This document shows, piece after piece, positions 24,827 to 33,768 of a DNA stretch of 46,124 bases (its first letter is position 1; the number at the start of each line of letters is the position of its first letter). The notes under the pieces were generated by a model. That model was not told the DNA's origin and did no database searches. It saw only the letters and a program-made list of their open reading frames with translations. The DNA comes from UMGS1696 sp045643285 (lineage in GTDB: Bacteria; Bacillota; Clostridia; Oscillospirales; CAG-272): positions 1-46,124 of the forward strand of contig JAZUKN010000098.1 in the NCBI GenBank assembly GCA_045643285.1, given 5' to 3'. The translations under genes were made by a program, and so were the position numbers.

Positions 24827-26169
24827 TTCGTTTCGCCTCCGCCGTTATTGTTTCCGTCTTCACGGCTCAGCGGAATGAGCTTGTCGAGCAGTGCCTTATG
24901 CTTGCGCTGTTCGAGGAAGCCGTGGAACATTTCTCTCATGATTATCGTGCAGTCGTCGGCGTTTGCCTCGCCCTTTACGATGTCCTCGGCGAATGCCATA
25001 CAGGTCGGTGCGCCGCACGAGCCGCAGTCGATCTTCGGAAGATTTTCGGTGATCGACTCGATATCGCTCATCATGCGCCGTGCCGTCTTCATGTCGTCGG
25101 AGAGCAGGTTGTACGGATCGTATTCGAGCTTGTTTTCATTAAAGAATTTATCGGGTATCCATTCGCTCGCCGGTCTGTTCGGAGACACCGGCAGGTACCG
25201 TCTCAGAGCCTTGAGCCTCGTCTGTGCGATATACGGATTCGCAACGGTAAGTGCACCGCCGACGCATCCGCCGGAGCAGGCGTTCAGCTCGATGAAGTCG
25301 ATGTCCGAAATTTCTTCGTTGTCGATCTGGTCGAGCACTCTGATGCAGTTCTCGATGCCGTCAGCCGCGAGATACCGCTCGTTCATTATGGCGGAGGACT
25401 CGCCGCCCGTTGACGCCCAGCCGATACCTATCATACCGGACTCGGTCATGTCGTCGGGTTCGTCCTTACGTTTTTTCATAACGTCGAGCAAAGCAAAGTA
25501 CACGTCTCTGACGGAAACGGTTGCGTTGATATAGTTGCGTTCCCCTGCAAAATTGTTCTTCACATATCCGACTTTTGCAGGACACGGAGAGATGAATACT
25601 ATACAGATGTCGTCGTCCGTCAGTTCCGGATGCTCGCTCTTCGCTTTTTCTCTTGCGAGACACGCCGCAATATCGACAGGCGGAAGAATAGGCATCGTTT
25701 GCTCGCACAGCGACGGATAGTTCATACTGATGATACGGAGAATTGCAGGGCAAGCCGATGAGATCACCGGTTTTTTCACGTCCTCACGTTTTATGTAAAG
25801 CCGTGTGTATGCCGTTACAAGCTCTGCCGCACACGCCACCTCGAAAACGTCGTCAAATCCGAGATCGTGAAGTCCGCGGATTATGTAGCCGATATTATCG
25901 AGATGCTCGAACTGCCCGTACAGTGACGGAGCCGGAAGCGCGACCTTGTATTTATAGCCGTCGATAACGGAGAGAGGATCGGTGTTGACCTTTTTTGCCT
26001 TATGCGGACAGACTCTCACGCATTCGCCGCAGTCGATACATCTCTGCGGATTGATGACGGCTATCCCGTTCTTTATCCGGATCGCTTCGGTCGGACAACG
26101 CTTGAGGCACGTCGTGCATCCCACGCATTTTTCTTCGTCGAGCGTAACCGAATGTTTGTATTCTTTCAT
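24823..26169 (-). CDS. Sensory-type [FeFe] hydrogenase-like Fe-S protein
   Basis: 448 residues. Two N-terminal 4Fe-4S motifs (CVGCTTCLKRCP, CIDCGECVRVCP) precede a shortened H-cluster-like domain. The ligand cysteines persist as Cys140 (SSACPAI), Cys196 (SPCPAK), Cys298 and Cys302 (ACSGGC), but the residues around them differ from catalytic enzymes. L1 lacks the double cysteine, and L2 reads SPCPAK in place of MPCTAK. A third Fe-S motif DCGSCGAPTC (381-390, with Cys407) ends the protein. No PAS domain is present, unlike classical HydS. It is flanked by regulatory proteins on both sides, so it probably senses H2 or redox state; it is unlikely to turn over H2 at a high rate. GTG/ATG ambiguity does not affect the start. 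Confidence 0.85.
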   Translation of the reverse strand: MKEYKHSVTLDEEKCVGCTTCLKRCPTEAIRIKNGIAVINPQRCIDCGECVRVCPHKAKKVNTDPLSVIDGYKYKVALPAPSLYGQFEHLDNIGYIIRGLHDLGFDDVFEVACAAELVTAYTRLYIKREDVKKPVISSACPAILRIISMNYPSLCEQTMPILPPVDIAACLAREKAKSEHPELTDDDICIVFISPCPAKVGYVKNNFAGERNYINATVSVRDVYFALLDVMKKRKDEPDDMTESGMIGIGWASTGGESSAIMNERYLAADGIENCIRVLDQIDNEEISDIDFIELNACSGGCVGGALTVANPYIAQTRLKALRRYLPVSPNRPASEWIPDKFFNENKLEYDPYNLLSDDMKTARRMMSDIESITENLPKIDCGSCGAPTCMAFAEDIVKGEANADDCTIIMREMFHGFLEQRKHKALLDKLIPLSREDGNNNGGGETK

Positions 26170-26201
26170 ATAACACCTCGGATTTCTTCGCGGGGAGATA
26201 A

Positions 26202-26624
26202 TCAGAATTTCACTTTCATTATTACTGTAGTACCGACACCGACTTCTGTCTCAATCTTCATGTCGTCGGTGTATTTTTTCATATTGGGAAGTCCCATACC
26301 TGCGCCGAAGCCGAGCGCTCTGACGTTTTCCCTTGCCGTGGAGTAGCCCTCCTGCATGGCAAGCTCAACGTTTTCGATACCCGGACCGCGGTCAGCAAGC
26401 GTGATGACTATTTCGTCGTCACCGACCTCCACATCCGCCTCTCCGCCGTTCGCGTGGATGACCATATTGATTTCCCCTTCGTACATGGCGATAGAGACTT
26501 TGCGGATTACTTCGGGAGAAAAACCGAGCTGTCTCAGTTTTTTCTTTACGATGACTGACGCTTCCCCTGCCGACGAGAAGTTTTCTCCGTCGACCTTGAA
26601 GTGGAATCTTATCGGTTCACTCAT
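26202..26624 (-). CDS. Anti-sigma-factor-like HATPase protein
   Basis: 140 residues from ATG 26624, which overlaps the preceding DRTGG stop in ATGA; a longer reading frame upstream is coding sequence of that gene. It is an SpoIIAB/RsbW-like histidine-kinase-type ATPase: N box KVSIAMYEGEINMVIHA, G1 box DRGPGI, G2 box ALGFGAGMGLPNMKKY and the C-terminal strand GVGTTVIMKVKF. Such proteins bind ATP and phosphorylate or sequester partners. Together with the DRTGG and H-cluster-like neighbours it forms the upstream half of the sensory cassette. Confidence 0.88.
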   Translation of the reverse strand: MSEPIRFHFKVDGENFSSAGEASVIVKKKLRQLGFSPEVIRKVSIAMYEGEINMVIHANGGEADVEVGDDEIVITLADRGPGIENVELAMQEGYSTARENVRALGFGAGMGLPNMKKYTDDMKIETEVGVGTTVIMKVKF

Positions 26625-26971
26625 TCCGCGCACCCGTTTCCGAGTCCCGCACTGTAAAGGATGCCGCACGCCTCATAAGCTCTGAGGGACGACTGCATCA
26701 GCACAATGCCGCACTCTTTCGCAAGAGATACGATCTCGTCGGTCGGGGTTTTGCCGCGGACTAAGACGACGCACACCATATCCATCATATTGGCTGTGCG
26801 GATGACCTGCGGATTGAGCAGTCCGGTGAGCAGCACGCCCTGATCCTTGACGAAAGCGAGAACGTCACTCATCATATCACTGCAGCAAGCCGCGAGGACT
26901 TCTTCATCGAGATGTTCTTCGCCGCAGAGAAGAGTTGCACCGAGTTTTTCTTGTATTTCACTGATTTTCAT
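26621..26971 (-). CDS. DRTGG domain protein (first copy)
   Basis: 116-residue DRTGG-like protein, distant paralogue of the one at 24497-24826. Visible are KISEIQEKLGATLLCG, ACCSDMMSDVLAFVKDQGVLLTGL and the C-terminal GIVLMQSSLRAYEACGILYSAG. The start at 26971 is preceded by TCAGGAG. It is coupled by overlap to the HATPase gene. Small-molecule-sensing roles are assumed for the family; no ligand is known here. Confidence 0.83.
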   Translation of the reverse strand: MKISEIQEKLGATLLCGEEHLDEEVLAACCSDMMSDVLAFVKDQGVLLTGLLNPQVIRTANMMDMVCVVLVRGKTPTDEIVSLAKECGIVLMQSSLRAYEACGILYSAGLGNGCAE

Positions 26972-27028
26972 TGAAAATCTCCTGAAAATTTACGGTTCTG
27001 AAACCGTTCGGGTTTATTTTTATCGAAA

Positions 27029-27523
27029 TCAGTTGTATTTTGCGAGGATGCCGTCGAGCATGGAGGGTTCAAGTCTGCCGTAAACGTCGTCGCCGACTGT
27101 CATAACGGGAGCAAGACCGCACGCACCGATGCAGCGTGTTGCGTCGAGAGAGAACTTGAGGTCGGATGTGATGCCGCCGGCTTCGATCCCGAGCATTGTC
27201 TGGAGCTTATCCATGATCTTGCCGGAGCCTTTTACGTAGCAGGCTGTGCCGAGGCAAACGGAGATCGGATGCTCGCCCTTCGGATTGAGCTGGAACTGTG
27301 CGTAGAATGTGCAAACGCCGTAGACTTCGGAGAACGGAACGTCAAGTGCGAGTGCGATATGACGCTGTACTTCTTCGGGAAGGTAGCCGTAAACGTCCTG
27401 TGCCTTCTGAAGAATTGCGAGCATTGCGCCTTTCTGGTCTTTGTTCTCGGCGATGATCTGATCGAGCTTTGCGAGCTGTTCCTCAGTGCCTCTGAACGGA
27501 ACGGATGTCAGTGCCTTTTTCAT
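27029..27523 (-). CDS. hydC: NuoE-like hydrogenase subunit HydC
   Basis: 164-residue thioredoxin-like 2Fe-2S subunit. The four cluster cysteines are in CLGTACYVKGSGKI and ATRCIGACGLAPV, and GVCTFYAQF precedes them; length and order match NuoE/HydC. It docks on the NuoF-like HydB and takes part in NADH-linked electron transfer. Unusually, its gene is separated from hydB and hydA by seven genes, six of them sensory. The start at 27523 has AGGAGG upstream. Confidence 0.93.
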   Translation of the reverse strand: MKKALTSVPFRGTEEQLAKLDQIIAENKDQKGAMLAILQKAQDVYGYLPEEVQRHIALALDVPFSEVYGVCTFYAQFQLNPKGEHPISVCLGTACYVKGSGKIMDKLQTMLGIEAGGITSDLKFSLDATRCIGACGLAPVMTVGDDVYGRLEPSMLDGILAKYN

Positions 27524-27582
27524 GGTGGTTTTTCCTCCTGAAATATATGTTATTTATTTTTATTCCTGTTTAGCCTGAAAAA

Positions 27583-28416
27583 TTATTTATTGCAGAATTT
27601 TTCGACTGCGTCTGCTGTCGCTTCAAGATAGTCGTTTTCCATAAGCTCGATGACTCCCTTATCAACGAGAGACGAAAGCTTTTCGTCGATCGGCATACGT
27701 CCGAGAAACGGTATCTCATACTGCGCGCATACTTCCTCTGCCTTTGACTTTCCGAAGACGTACATATCACGTCCGCAGTCCGGGCATTTGACGTAAGACA
27801 TATTTTCAACGAGTCCGACGACGGGGATATTCATGAGTGCCGCCATATTGACAGCCTTGCCTACTATCATCGAAACAAGCTCCTGCGGAGTTGTAACAAT
27901 GATGATGCCGTCAAGCGGTATCGACTGGAACACTGTGAGCGGAACGTCTCCCGTTCCCGGAGGGCAGTCGATGAACATATAGTCGGTGTCTCCCCAGATA
28001 ACGTCGGTCCAGAACTGCTTTACGGTTCCTGCGATGACGGGACCTCTCCAGACGACCGGTCTGTCCTCTTCTTCAAGAAGGAGGTTGCAGGAGATCATCT
28101 TGATGCCCGTTTTCGTTGCGAGCGGAATGAGTCCGTCGTCTCCCTGGAGGATGTCGCCCTTCATACCGAACGCTTTCGGTATCGACGGTCCTGTGATGTC
28201 CGCGTCAAGAATGGCGCATTTGAGGTCGCGTCTCTGCATCGTTACGGCGAGCATTGAAGTGACAAGAGATTTGCCGACTCCGCCCTTGCCGGAAACAACG
28301 CCGATGACGTGTTTTATATGAGAGTCCTTATGCGGAAGGTCAAACTGCGGCTCACGGGATGAGCAGTTTGCCGAGCAAGTGGAACAATCGTGGGTACATT
28401 CGTTGTTTTCTTCCAT
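27583..28416 (-). CDS. Mrp/NBP35-family Fe-S cluster carrier ATPase
   Basis: 277-residue P-loop protein. The N-terminus has a cysteine cluster (CTHDCSTCSANC). A deviant Walker A GKGGVGKS follows (about 44-51), then DADITGPSIPKAFG, a Walker B-like DYMFIDCPPGTGDVP, and the CxxC pair KCPDCGRDMYVFG typical of Mrp proteins. The family transfers Fe-S clusters to target proteins. As first gene of an operon that encodes at least five Fe-S proteins, it most likely supplies clusters to the hydrogenase. The promoter lies about 75 bases upstream. Confidence 0.92.
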   Translation of the reverse strand: MEENNECTHDCSTCSANCSSREPQFDLPHKDSHIKHVIGVVSGKGGVGKSLVTSMLAVTMQRRDLKCAILDADITGPSIPKAFGMKGDILQGDDGLIPLATKTGIKMISCNLLLEEEDRPVVWRGPVIAGTVKQFWTDVIWGDTDYMFIDCPPGTGDVPLTVFQSIPLDGIIIVTTPQELVSMIVGKAVNMAALMNIPVVGLVENMSYVKCPDCGRDMYVFGKSKAEEVCAQYEIPFLGRMPIDEKLSSLVDKGVIELMENDYLEATADAVEKFCNK

Positions 28417-28490
28417 TTTTTCTGACCTTTCTGTAGTTATACTGCGTAATTAGTTCGCATACCTATGGCGATTCTATATTACCATCCGAT

Positions 28491-28519
28491 ATTATACAAC
28501 AATCCGCTCGAAAAAACAA
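28491..28519 (-). promoter_or_regulatory. Promoter of the mrp-hydrogenase operon
   Basis: Minus strand TTGTTT (28514-28519), 17-base spacer, TATAAT (28491-28496). It lies just after the terminator of the preceding gene series, so the eleven-gene hydrogenase operon is independently transcribed. Confidence 0.68.
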
Positions 28520-28541
28520 GACAAAGCGTGAAAAAAGTACA

Positions 28542-28591
28542 AAGAAAAAAAGCGATGACCGTGTAGTTTTTACCGTTTTTGTCATCGCTTT
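28542..28591 (-). terminator. Terminator overlapping the P-type-ATPase-like stop codon
   Basis: Perfect 11-bp stem AAAGCGATGAC / GTCATCGCTTT (28549-28559 with 28581-28591). On the minus strand it is followed by TTTTTTTCTTTG. The TGA stop codon (28582-28584) lies within the upstream arm. Confidence 0.88.
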
Positions 28592-31398
28592 GTGAATTTT
28601 TGTACAAGTTTTGCCGTCTCTGAGACAAGCAGGATGAAAATTGCCGGGATAAGTGCGACGGGTGCGGCGCTGAAGCACATTTCTCCGCCCGCAAGACGTG
28701 AGAATACCTCCGTGAGCATTATGCCTGCCGCGAACAGCACCGACGCGAGGATATAAAAGAGCTGTGCCGGATTCGGATTATGAGACACGAAAATGCTGTC
28801 GCGCTTCATCGTCTCAAGCGCAAATACCGTACCTGAAAGAATGACCGACGCCGCGAGCACCGACGCACCGATCGCCGGAGAATATGTATATCCGAGAACG
28901 GGTGCGAGAAGATAAGCCGCCGGAACGGATGCTGTCGCCGCGATCCCCCAGACTGCGCCGAGAACAAGCGAAACAAACGTGTTCCGCCTATAAATCGGGG
29001 TGTCGTAGTCGATCTCGCGTTTACGGCAGAATTTTTCTCTGACATAGCCGTCTCTTCGTCCGTTGTTCTCGAACGCCATGACAAGTGCCGCGGCAAAATC
29101 GAACAACAGTCCCCATATCAGTATGAAGACCGACGAAAGAAGCGGTATCTTCGTGAACACCGACGTGAATATCATCACGAGGCGCGCGATCTGGGATGCG
29201 GTTATGAATATCTTCGCAGAGTCGATATTCTCGACAGCACGGCGTGCGTACTTTATGCCGCTGACAAGTCCCGAGAATCCGCCGAAACCGGCTTCGGTGG
29301 TGTTTTCTTCCGGTTTTACGGTGACGGAGGCGTTACGCGCAAGCACCTGCGGAACACTGCGGTATTCGGTCGACGTAACAGCCGCGCCGACGTCGGATTC
29401 CTTCAAAGCGCCCGTATCCCACATATCCATGCCGAGCGTGATGACGGTGCGTTTTTCGTCTCCCTCTCCGCGCAGCAGCTTTACGGTCTTTTCATAGGCG
29501 CTTGTGAGGTACACGCCGCCTATATCGGCAAACGACACGATAAGTCCGTCTTCGGTGAGAGAATCGGTATTAAGAGAATCTATCTCCCCTGCCCTTATTC
29601 TGACGGTTTTTTTATTGAACAGTCCGAAGCGGTGGCAGTAGTAGAGGTCGCCGTCGGGATTTTCGGTAAGCAGTACGGGGATTATGCCTGAGCCTCTGAG
29701 AAATCCCACATTCGTGCGGATGTCGGAGGCCGTCGTTTTTTCGTTCTCCTGGGAAAGCGCGAAAAATCCTGCGAACGTCATTCCGTAAGTCATTACGGCA
29801 GGCTCAAGCACTGTCGAATCGACTGGCGTTTTTGCGACGGCTATTACTCTTGCGCCCGAGAACTCAAGCCGCGCACATTCGGTGAATATCGTTCTTTTTG
29901 TCTCCGGTGTCAGCTTTTCGCGTCCGTGTGCAGTCTCGGCATCGGTACAGCAGCGCATGACTTCATCAAGTGCGCCGCATACGACGAGCCGTATCTTTCC
30001 GCCGGCTTCGACTATCGAGCAGTCAAGTCCGAAATGCCTCTCTCCTGCTCCCGAGTGGTCGACTATTGCGTACGGGCGTCTTACTGCCGTTCCGCATTCT
30101 CTCTGAAACGCTTCACAGGCACGGCTCACCATACGGGAAGTATCGGTGGTATGCGAGTCCGTTTTGCCGATGACTACTCCGCTGCGAGACTCAGCCGTTG
30201 CGGCGGATGCAAGAGAAAGAAGCTCCTGAAGCGGACGCAGATTTGTCTTTTCGCCGGACGGGAAATCGGCATACGCACCCTTGGCGCGGTATGCGGATAT
30301 TTCCATTCTGCCGGATTTGAAAAACCTTGATCCGCAGAAAACCACAACATCCGGTTTTGCTATAAGATCGAGCTTTTCGGGGTCCTTTATCGAAATTCTC
30401 GACGCTGTCGGGTGCTTTTCCCTGTTTTCGCCGTCCTTACGCACGCCGTCCGTTTTTCCGTCGGATGCGTCTCTGAGCGTGACGGCAACGATTATATACC
30501 CGATAGCAGTCAGAAATTCGCTCATTGCGGCGACTGCCATAGCCATTGACGAGAGGAACACATCCGGTATCTTCACGCCGTTGCGGAAGAATATCGCTGC
30601 TGCCGTAAGCACAAGCACGCACGCGAGCATGATAAGGCTTGTGGTCTTGCTCCGTCTTGAAAGGCGTACAACAGCCGGTATATCTTCGGTGGGCTTTACT
30701 TCAATGCCGCCGCCCTTCATTGAAATGAGCGTCCTTTCTCCGCAGGCGACTGCTACGGCACGGACAGAGCCGGACAGCACGCGCGAGCCTGCAAAAAGAA
30801 TATTCGAGCGAAATTCGCACGGCACTTCTCCGCTGTCGGGAGAGGTGTTTATAACGGTATTGAATTTGTGTACGGGGGTTTTGTTGCCCGTTATACCTCT
30901 TTCGCTCACGATTGCGTCGTCTCCCGAAATAACACGTGCGTCGCACGGAACGGTGTCTCCGGCTTCAAAGAACAGTATGTCTCCCTCGACCGTTTCGGTG
31001 GCACTGACGACAAGTATCGCGCCGTTACGGATGACCGTTGCAAGAGGGATCTTCTCTCTTGCCATATCCTCGAATATCCGGTTCGCGCGGACATACGTCA
31101 CCGTTCTGACCACACCGGCTATGACAAGGATTGCGGCGATCATTCCGGCCTCGTAGCTTCTCTCAAACAGCGCGGCAGATGCGGCACTGATAATGAGCAG
31201 AAGCGTTGCGAGGTCAAAAAGCGTTGCGACCGCTATTTCCCCCGCAGAACGGTGTGCGATGTGCCAGACGTTGTTCGCGCCGCGCCTCTGCCGCCGTTTT
31301 TTTACTTCTTCGGAGGAAAGTCCCTTATACATATCCGTGTTCAGCTCGGAAAGCACCTTTTCATTTCCGAGGAGATGCCATGAATTTGTATATTTCAT
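28582..31398 (-). CDS. Catalytically degenerate P-type ATPase homologue
   Basis: 938-residue membrane protein with the complete P-type ATPase layout: N-terminal cation-ATPase-like domain (GLSSEEVKKRRQRRGANNV), TM pairs, A domain, TM3-4, P/N domains and about six C-terminal TM helices. Every catalytic motif is changed. TGES is TGNK (170-173). PEGLP in TM4 is SEFLT (293-297). The DKTGT phosphorylation segment reads CGSRFFKSG (355-363), with no aspartate. TGD is TEN (578-580). GDGxNDxxALK is GMDMWDTGALK (656-666). The frame is open and the fold residues between motifs are kept, so it looks like a maintained pseudoenzyme. It cannot form the usual phospho-aspartate. It is the last gene after clpE; the role is unknown. 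Confidence 0.85.
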   Translation of the reverse strand: MKYTNSWHLLGNEKVLSELNTDMYKGLSSEEVKKRRQRRGANNVWHIAHRSAGEIAVATLFDLATLLLIISAASAALFERSYEAGMIAAILVIAGVVRTVTYVRANRIFEDMAREKIPLATVIRNGAILVVSATETVEGDILFFEAGDTVPCDARVISGDDAIVSERGITGNKTPVHKFNTVINTSPDSGEVPCEFRSNILFAGSRVLSGSVRAVAVACGERTLISMKGGGIEVKPTEDIPAVVRLSRRSKTTSLIMLACVLVLTAAAIFFRNGVKIPDVFLSSMAMAVAAMSEFLTAIGYIIVAVTLRDASDGKTDGVRKDGENREKHPTASRISIKDPEKLDLIAKPDVVVFCGSRFFKSGRMEISAYRAKGAYADFPSGEKTNLRPLQELLSLASAATAESRSGVVIGKTDSHTTDTSRMVSRACEAFQRECGTAVRRPYAIVDHSGAGERHFGLDCSIVEAGGKIRLVVCGALDEVMRCCTDAETAHGREKLTPETKRTIFTECARLEFSGARVIAVAKTPVDSTVLEPAVMTYGMTFAGFFALSQENEKTTASDIRTNVGFLRGSGIIPVLLTENPDGDLYYCHRFGLFNKKTVRIRAGEIDSLNTDSLTEDGLIVSFADIGGVYLTSAYEKTVKLLRGEGDEKRTVITLGMDMWDTGALKESDVGAAVTSTEYRSVPQVLARNASVTVKPEENTTEAGFGGFSGLVSGIKYARRAVENIDSAKIFITASQIARLVMIFTSVFTKIPLLSSVFILIWGLLFDFAAALVMAFENNGRRDGYVREKFCRKREIDYDTPIYRRNTFVSLVLGAVWGIAATASVPAAYLLAPVLGYTYSPAIGASVLAASVILSGTVFALETMKRDSIFVSHNPNPAQLFYILASVLFAAGIMLTEVFSRLAGGEMCFSAAPVALIPAIFILLVSETAKLVQKFTKR

Positions 31399-31456
31399 TT
31401 TTTCCTCATTATTTTATTTTTTTCTGTCGGGCAGAGCACTCTCCGCCCGTTTTTTA

Positions 31457-33733
31457 TCATCTCAGTACGACTTCGCCGTTTTCGGCATCGACTGTCAGTT
31501 CCGTAACGTTGCCTCTTTCTCTGACGAGCCGTTCGGCGATCTTATCTTCGATCGACGTTTCGATGAAGCGGCGCATATTTCTCGCGCCGTACTTTGCCGA
31601 ATACGACTTTTCGGCGACAAAATCGCGGCAGGCATCGGTGAACGTTACGTTTATTCCCTTTGATCTCATCACGCCCGAAAGGTCGCCGAGCATGATTCTT
31701 GCGATCTCGGTGAAGTTTTCCTTTGTGAGCGAATTGAACGTGATTATCTCGTCGACGCGGTTGAGAAACTCGGGACGTAAAAACTCCGCGAGCGCGCGTT
31801 TTGTCTTATCTTCGGTCATCGTGCGGACGTCCGTCGAGAAGCCCAGCTTATTCGTCGCGTAGGTCGAGCCGGCGTTCGTCGTCATAACGATTATCGTATT
31901 GCAGAAATCGACCTGCTTGCCGTGGGAATCGGTTATGATACCGTCGTCGAGAATCTGGAGCAGGATGTTCATTACATCGGGGTGCGCTTTTTCGATCTCG
32001 TCGAACAGCACGACGGAATACGGTCTGCGTCTGATCTTTTCGGTGAGCTGTCCTGCGTCGTCGTAACCGACATATCCCGGAGGCGATCCTATGATACGCG
32101 AAACGGAGAACTTATCCATGAACTCGCTCATATCGAGTCTGATAAACGTCTCGGGAGACGAGAACAGATCGGCGGAAAGCACCTTGACAAGCTCCGTTTT
32201 GCCGACGCCCGTAGGACCTGCGAAAATGAACGAAACCGGTTTGCGCTTATACGATACTCCCGTTCTCGAACGTCTGACCGCACGGGATACGGCGTTTATC
32301 GCTTCGTCCTGTCCTATGATACGGGACGAGAGCCGTTCTTCGAGCTTTTCGAGCTTTTCGTATTCGCTCTCGGCGATAGTCGACGCAGGCACGCCCGTCC
32401 ATATCTCGATAACGTCGGCGAGGTCTGACGCATTCATCTGCACGTTGCCGCAGAGTCGGTCAAGCTCGGAAAGGCGGTCGGAGAGGCGGTATTCCTCGGT
32501 TTTGAGATCGGCGAGCTTTTTGTATCTGTCTTCTCTGACAGCGTCGTCGACGGCTTCTCCGCTCTGCATCAGCGTTTCAAGCTCTTCCCTTGCTTTAACC
32601 ACATCTTTTTTACGATCTGCAAGCTCGTGCCGCTCGTTTATCTCCGGTGTATGGACGGAAATATGCGACGCGGCTTCGTCGATGAGGTCTATAGCCTTAT
32701 CGGGGAGGAATCTGTCGGTGATGTATCTCTCGGACAGCGTTGCGGCTGTGTCGAGGATACGGTCATCTATCTTCACACCGTGGTATTCTTCGTAGTATTT
32801 CTTTATTCCGCGCAAGATCTCCACCGTTTCGGCGACGGACGGCTCATTTACCGTCACGGGCTGGAAGCGTCTCTCGAGCGCGGTATCTTTTTCGATATAT
32901 TTGCGGTATTCCGTGAGTGTCGTCGCGCCGATCACCTGTATTTCTCCGCGGGAAAGCGCAGGCTTTAAGATATTCGCGGCGTTCATAGATCCTTCCGCGT
33001 CTCCGACACCGACGATATTATGAACTTCGTCGATGACGAGGATGACGTTTCCCTTTGTCTTCACGTCATTGAGAAGACCGAGCACACGGGATTCAAACTG
33101 TCCTCTGAACTGCGTACCTGCGACAAGTGCCGTAAGGTCGACGAGGCACACGTCGTGGTTTTTCAGTCTGTACGGGACGTTGTCGGCGGCTATTCTCTCG
33201 GCAAGTGCTTCCGCTATCGCGGTTTTACCGACGCCAGGCTCACCGATAAGGCACGGATTGTTCTTCTGACGGCGGCAGAGTATCTGTATCACTCTTTCAA
33301 GCTCTCTGTCGCGTCCGACAATGCCGTCAAGCTCACCTCGTCTCGCGCGTTCGGTGAGGTTTGTCGTGTAATTGTTAAGGAATTTGTATTCGGGTGCTTC
33401 CTCTTTACCGTCTTTCGGTTTTTTTGTCTTTTTCTTATCTTTCGGGTTTGCACCTCCCTCTCCCATGAGCTTCGAGAAATTGAGAAGCGGTGCTGTGCCG
33501 TCTCCGTCGCCTATCGGGAATTCACCGTTTTCGATCATCGCTTCCATTTCGCCGTTGAGCTTTTCGATAGTCTCGTCGTCAAGCCCGGTCTGCGCGATTA
33601 TGTCGTCGATCGGCTTGATACCAAGCTCTTTCGCACACTTTATGCAAAGCCCTTCCTGCGTATCTTTGCCGTCCTTCATATTGCGGATGAACACCACTGC
33701 CACTCTCTTATGGCATCTTGAACACATTATCAT
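31457..33733 (-). CDS. clpE: ClpE-type Hsp100 ATPase
   Basis: 758-residue AAA+ unfoldase. An N-terminal C4 zinc finger (Cys4-x2-Cys7 and Cys30-x2-Cys33) takes the place of the ClpC N-domain, which is the hallmark of ClpE. D1 has GEPGVGKT and VIDEVHNI, D2 has GPTGVGKT and VVLFDEIEKAHPDV, with sensor and arginine-finger motifs (FLNRVDEII) present. A middle coiled-coil region with basic and acidic heptads lies between. LGF in TNKLGFSTD occupies the place of the ClpP-binding tripeptide, so it should deliver substrates to ClpP. It is a stress-response protease component; no CtsR operator was found because no promoter lies directly upstream. Confidence 0.93.
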   Translation of the reverse strand: MIMCSRCHKRVAVVFIRNMKDGKDTQEGLCIKCAKELGIKPIDDIIAQTGLDDETIEKLNGEMEAMIENGEFPIGDGDGTAPLLNFSKLMGEGGANPKDKKKTKKPKDGKEEAPEYKFLNNYTTNLTERARRGELDGIVGRDRELERVIQILCRRQKNNPCLIGEPGVGKTAIAEALAERIAADNVPYRLKNHDVCLVDLTALVAGTQFRGQFESRVLGLLNDVKTKGNVILVIDEVHNIVGVGDAEGSMNAANILKPALSRGEIQVIGATTLTEYRKYIEKDTALERRFQPVTVNEPSVAETVEILRGIKKYYEEYHGVKIDDRILDTAATLSERYITDRFLPDKAIDLIDEAASHISVHTPEINERHELADRKKDVVKAREELETLMQSGEAVDDAVREDRYKKLADLKTEEYRLSDRLSELDRLCGNVQMNASDLADVIEIWTGVPASTIAESEYEKLEKLEERLSSRIIGQDEAINAVSRAVRRSRTGVSYKRKPVSFIFAGPTGVGKTELVKVLSADLFSSPETFIRLDMSEFMDKFSVSRIIGSPPGYVGYDDAGQLTEKIRRRPYSVVLFDEIEKAHPDVMNILLQILDDGIITDSHGKQVDFCNTIIVMTTNAGSTYATNKLGFSTDVRTMTEDKTKRALAEFLRPEFLNRVDEIITFNSLTKENFTEIARIMLGDLSGVMRSKGINVTFTDACRDFVAEKSYSAKYGARNMRRFIETSIEDKIAERLVRERGNVTELTVDAENGEVVLR

Positions 33734-33768
33734 TTATAAAAAACCTTTCAGAAATAAATCAACTTATG

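Noticed and set aside
26625..26669. Longer start for the HATPase gene
   Set aside because: The extension lies within the DRTGG coding sequence; the ATGA overlap at 26621-26624 gives the family-typical N-terminus.
28582..31398. P-type ATPase gene as a simple pseudogene
   Set aside because: 938 codons remain open without frameshift, with a proper start, conserved fold segments and a terminator, so a maintained pseudoenzyme is more likely.
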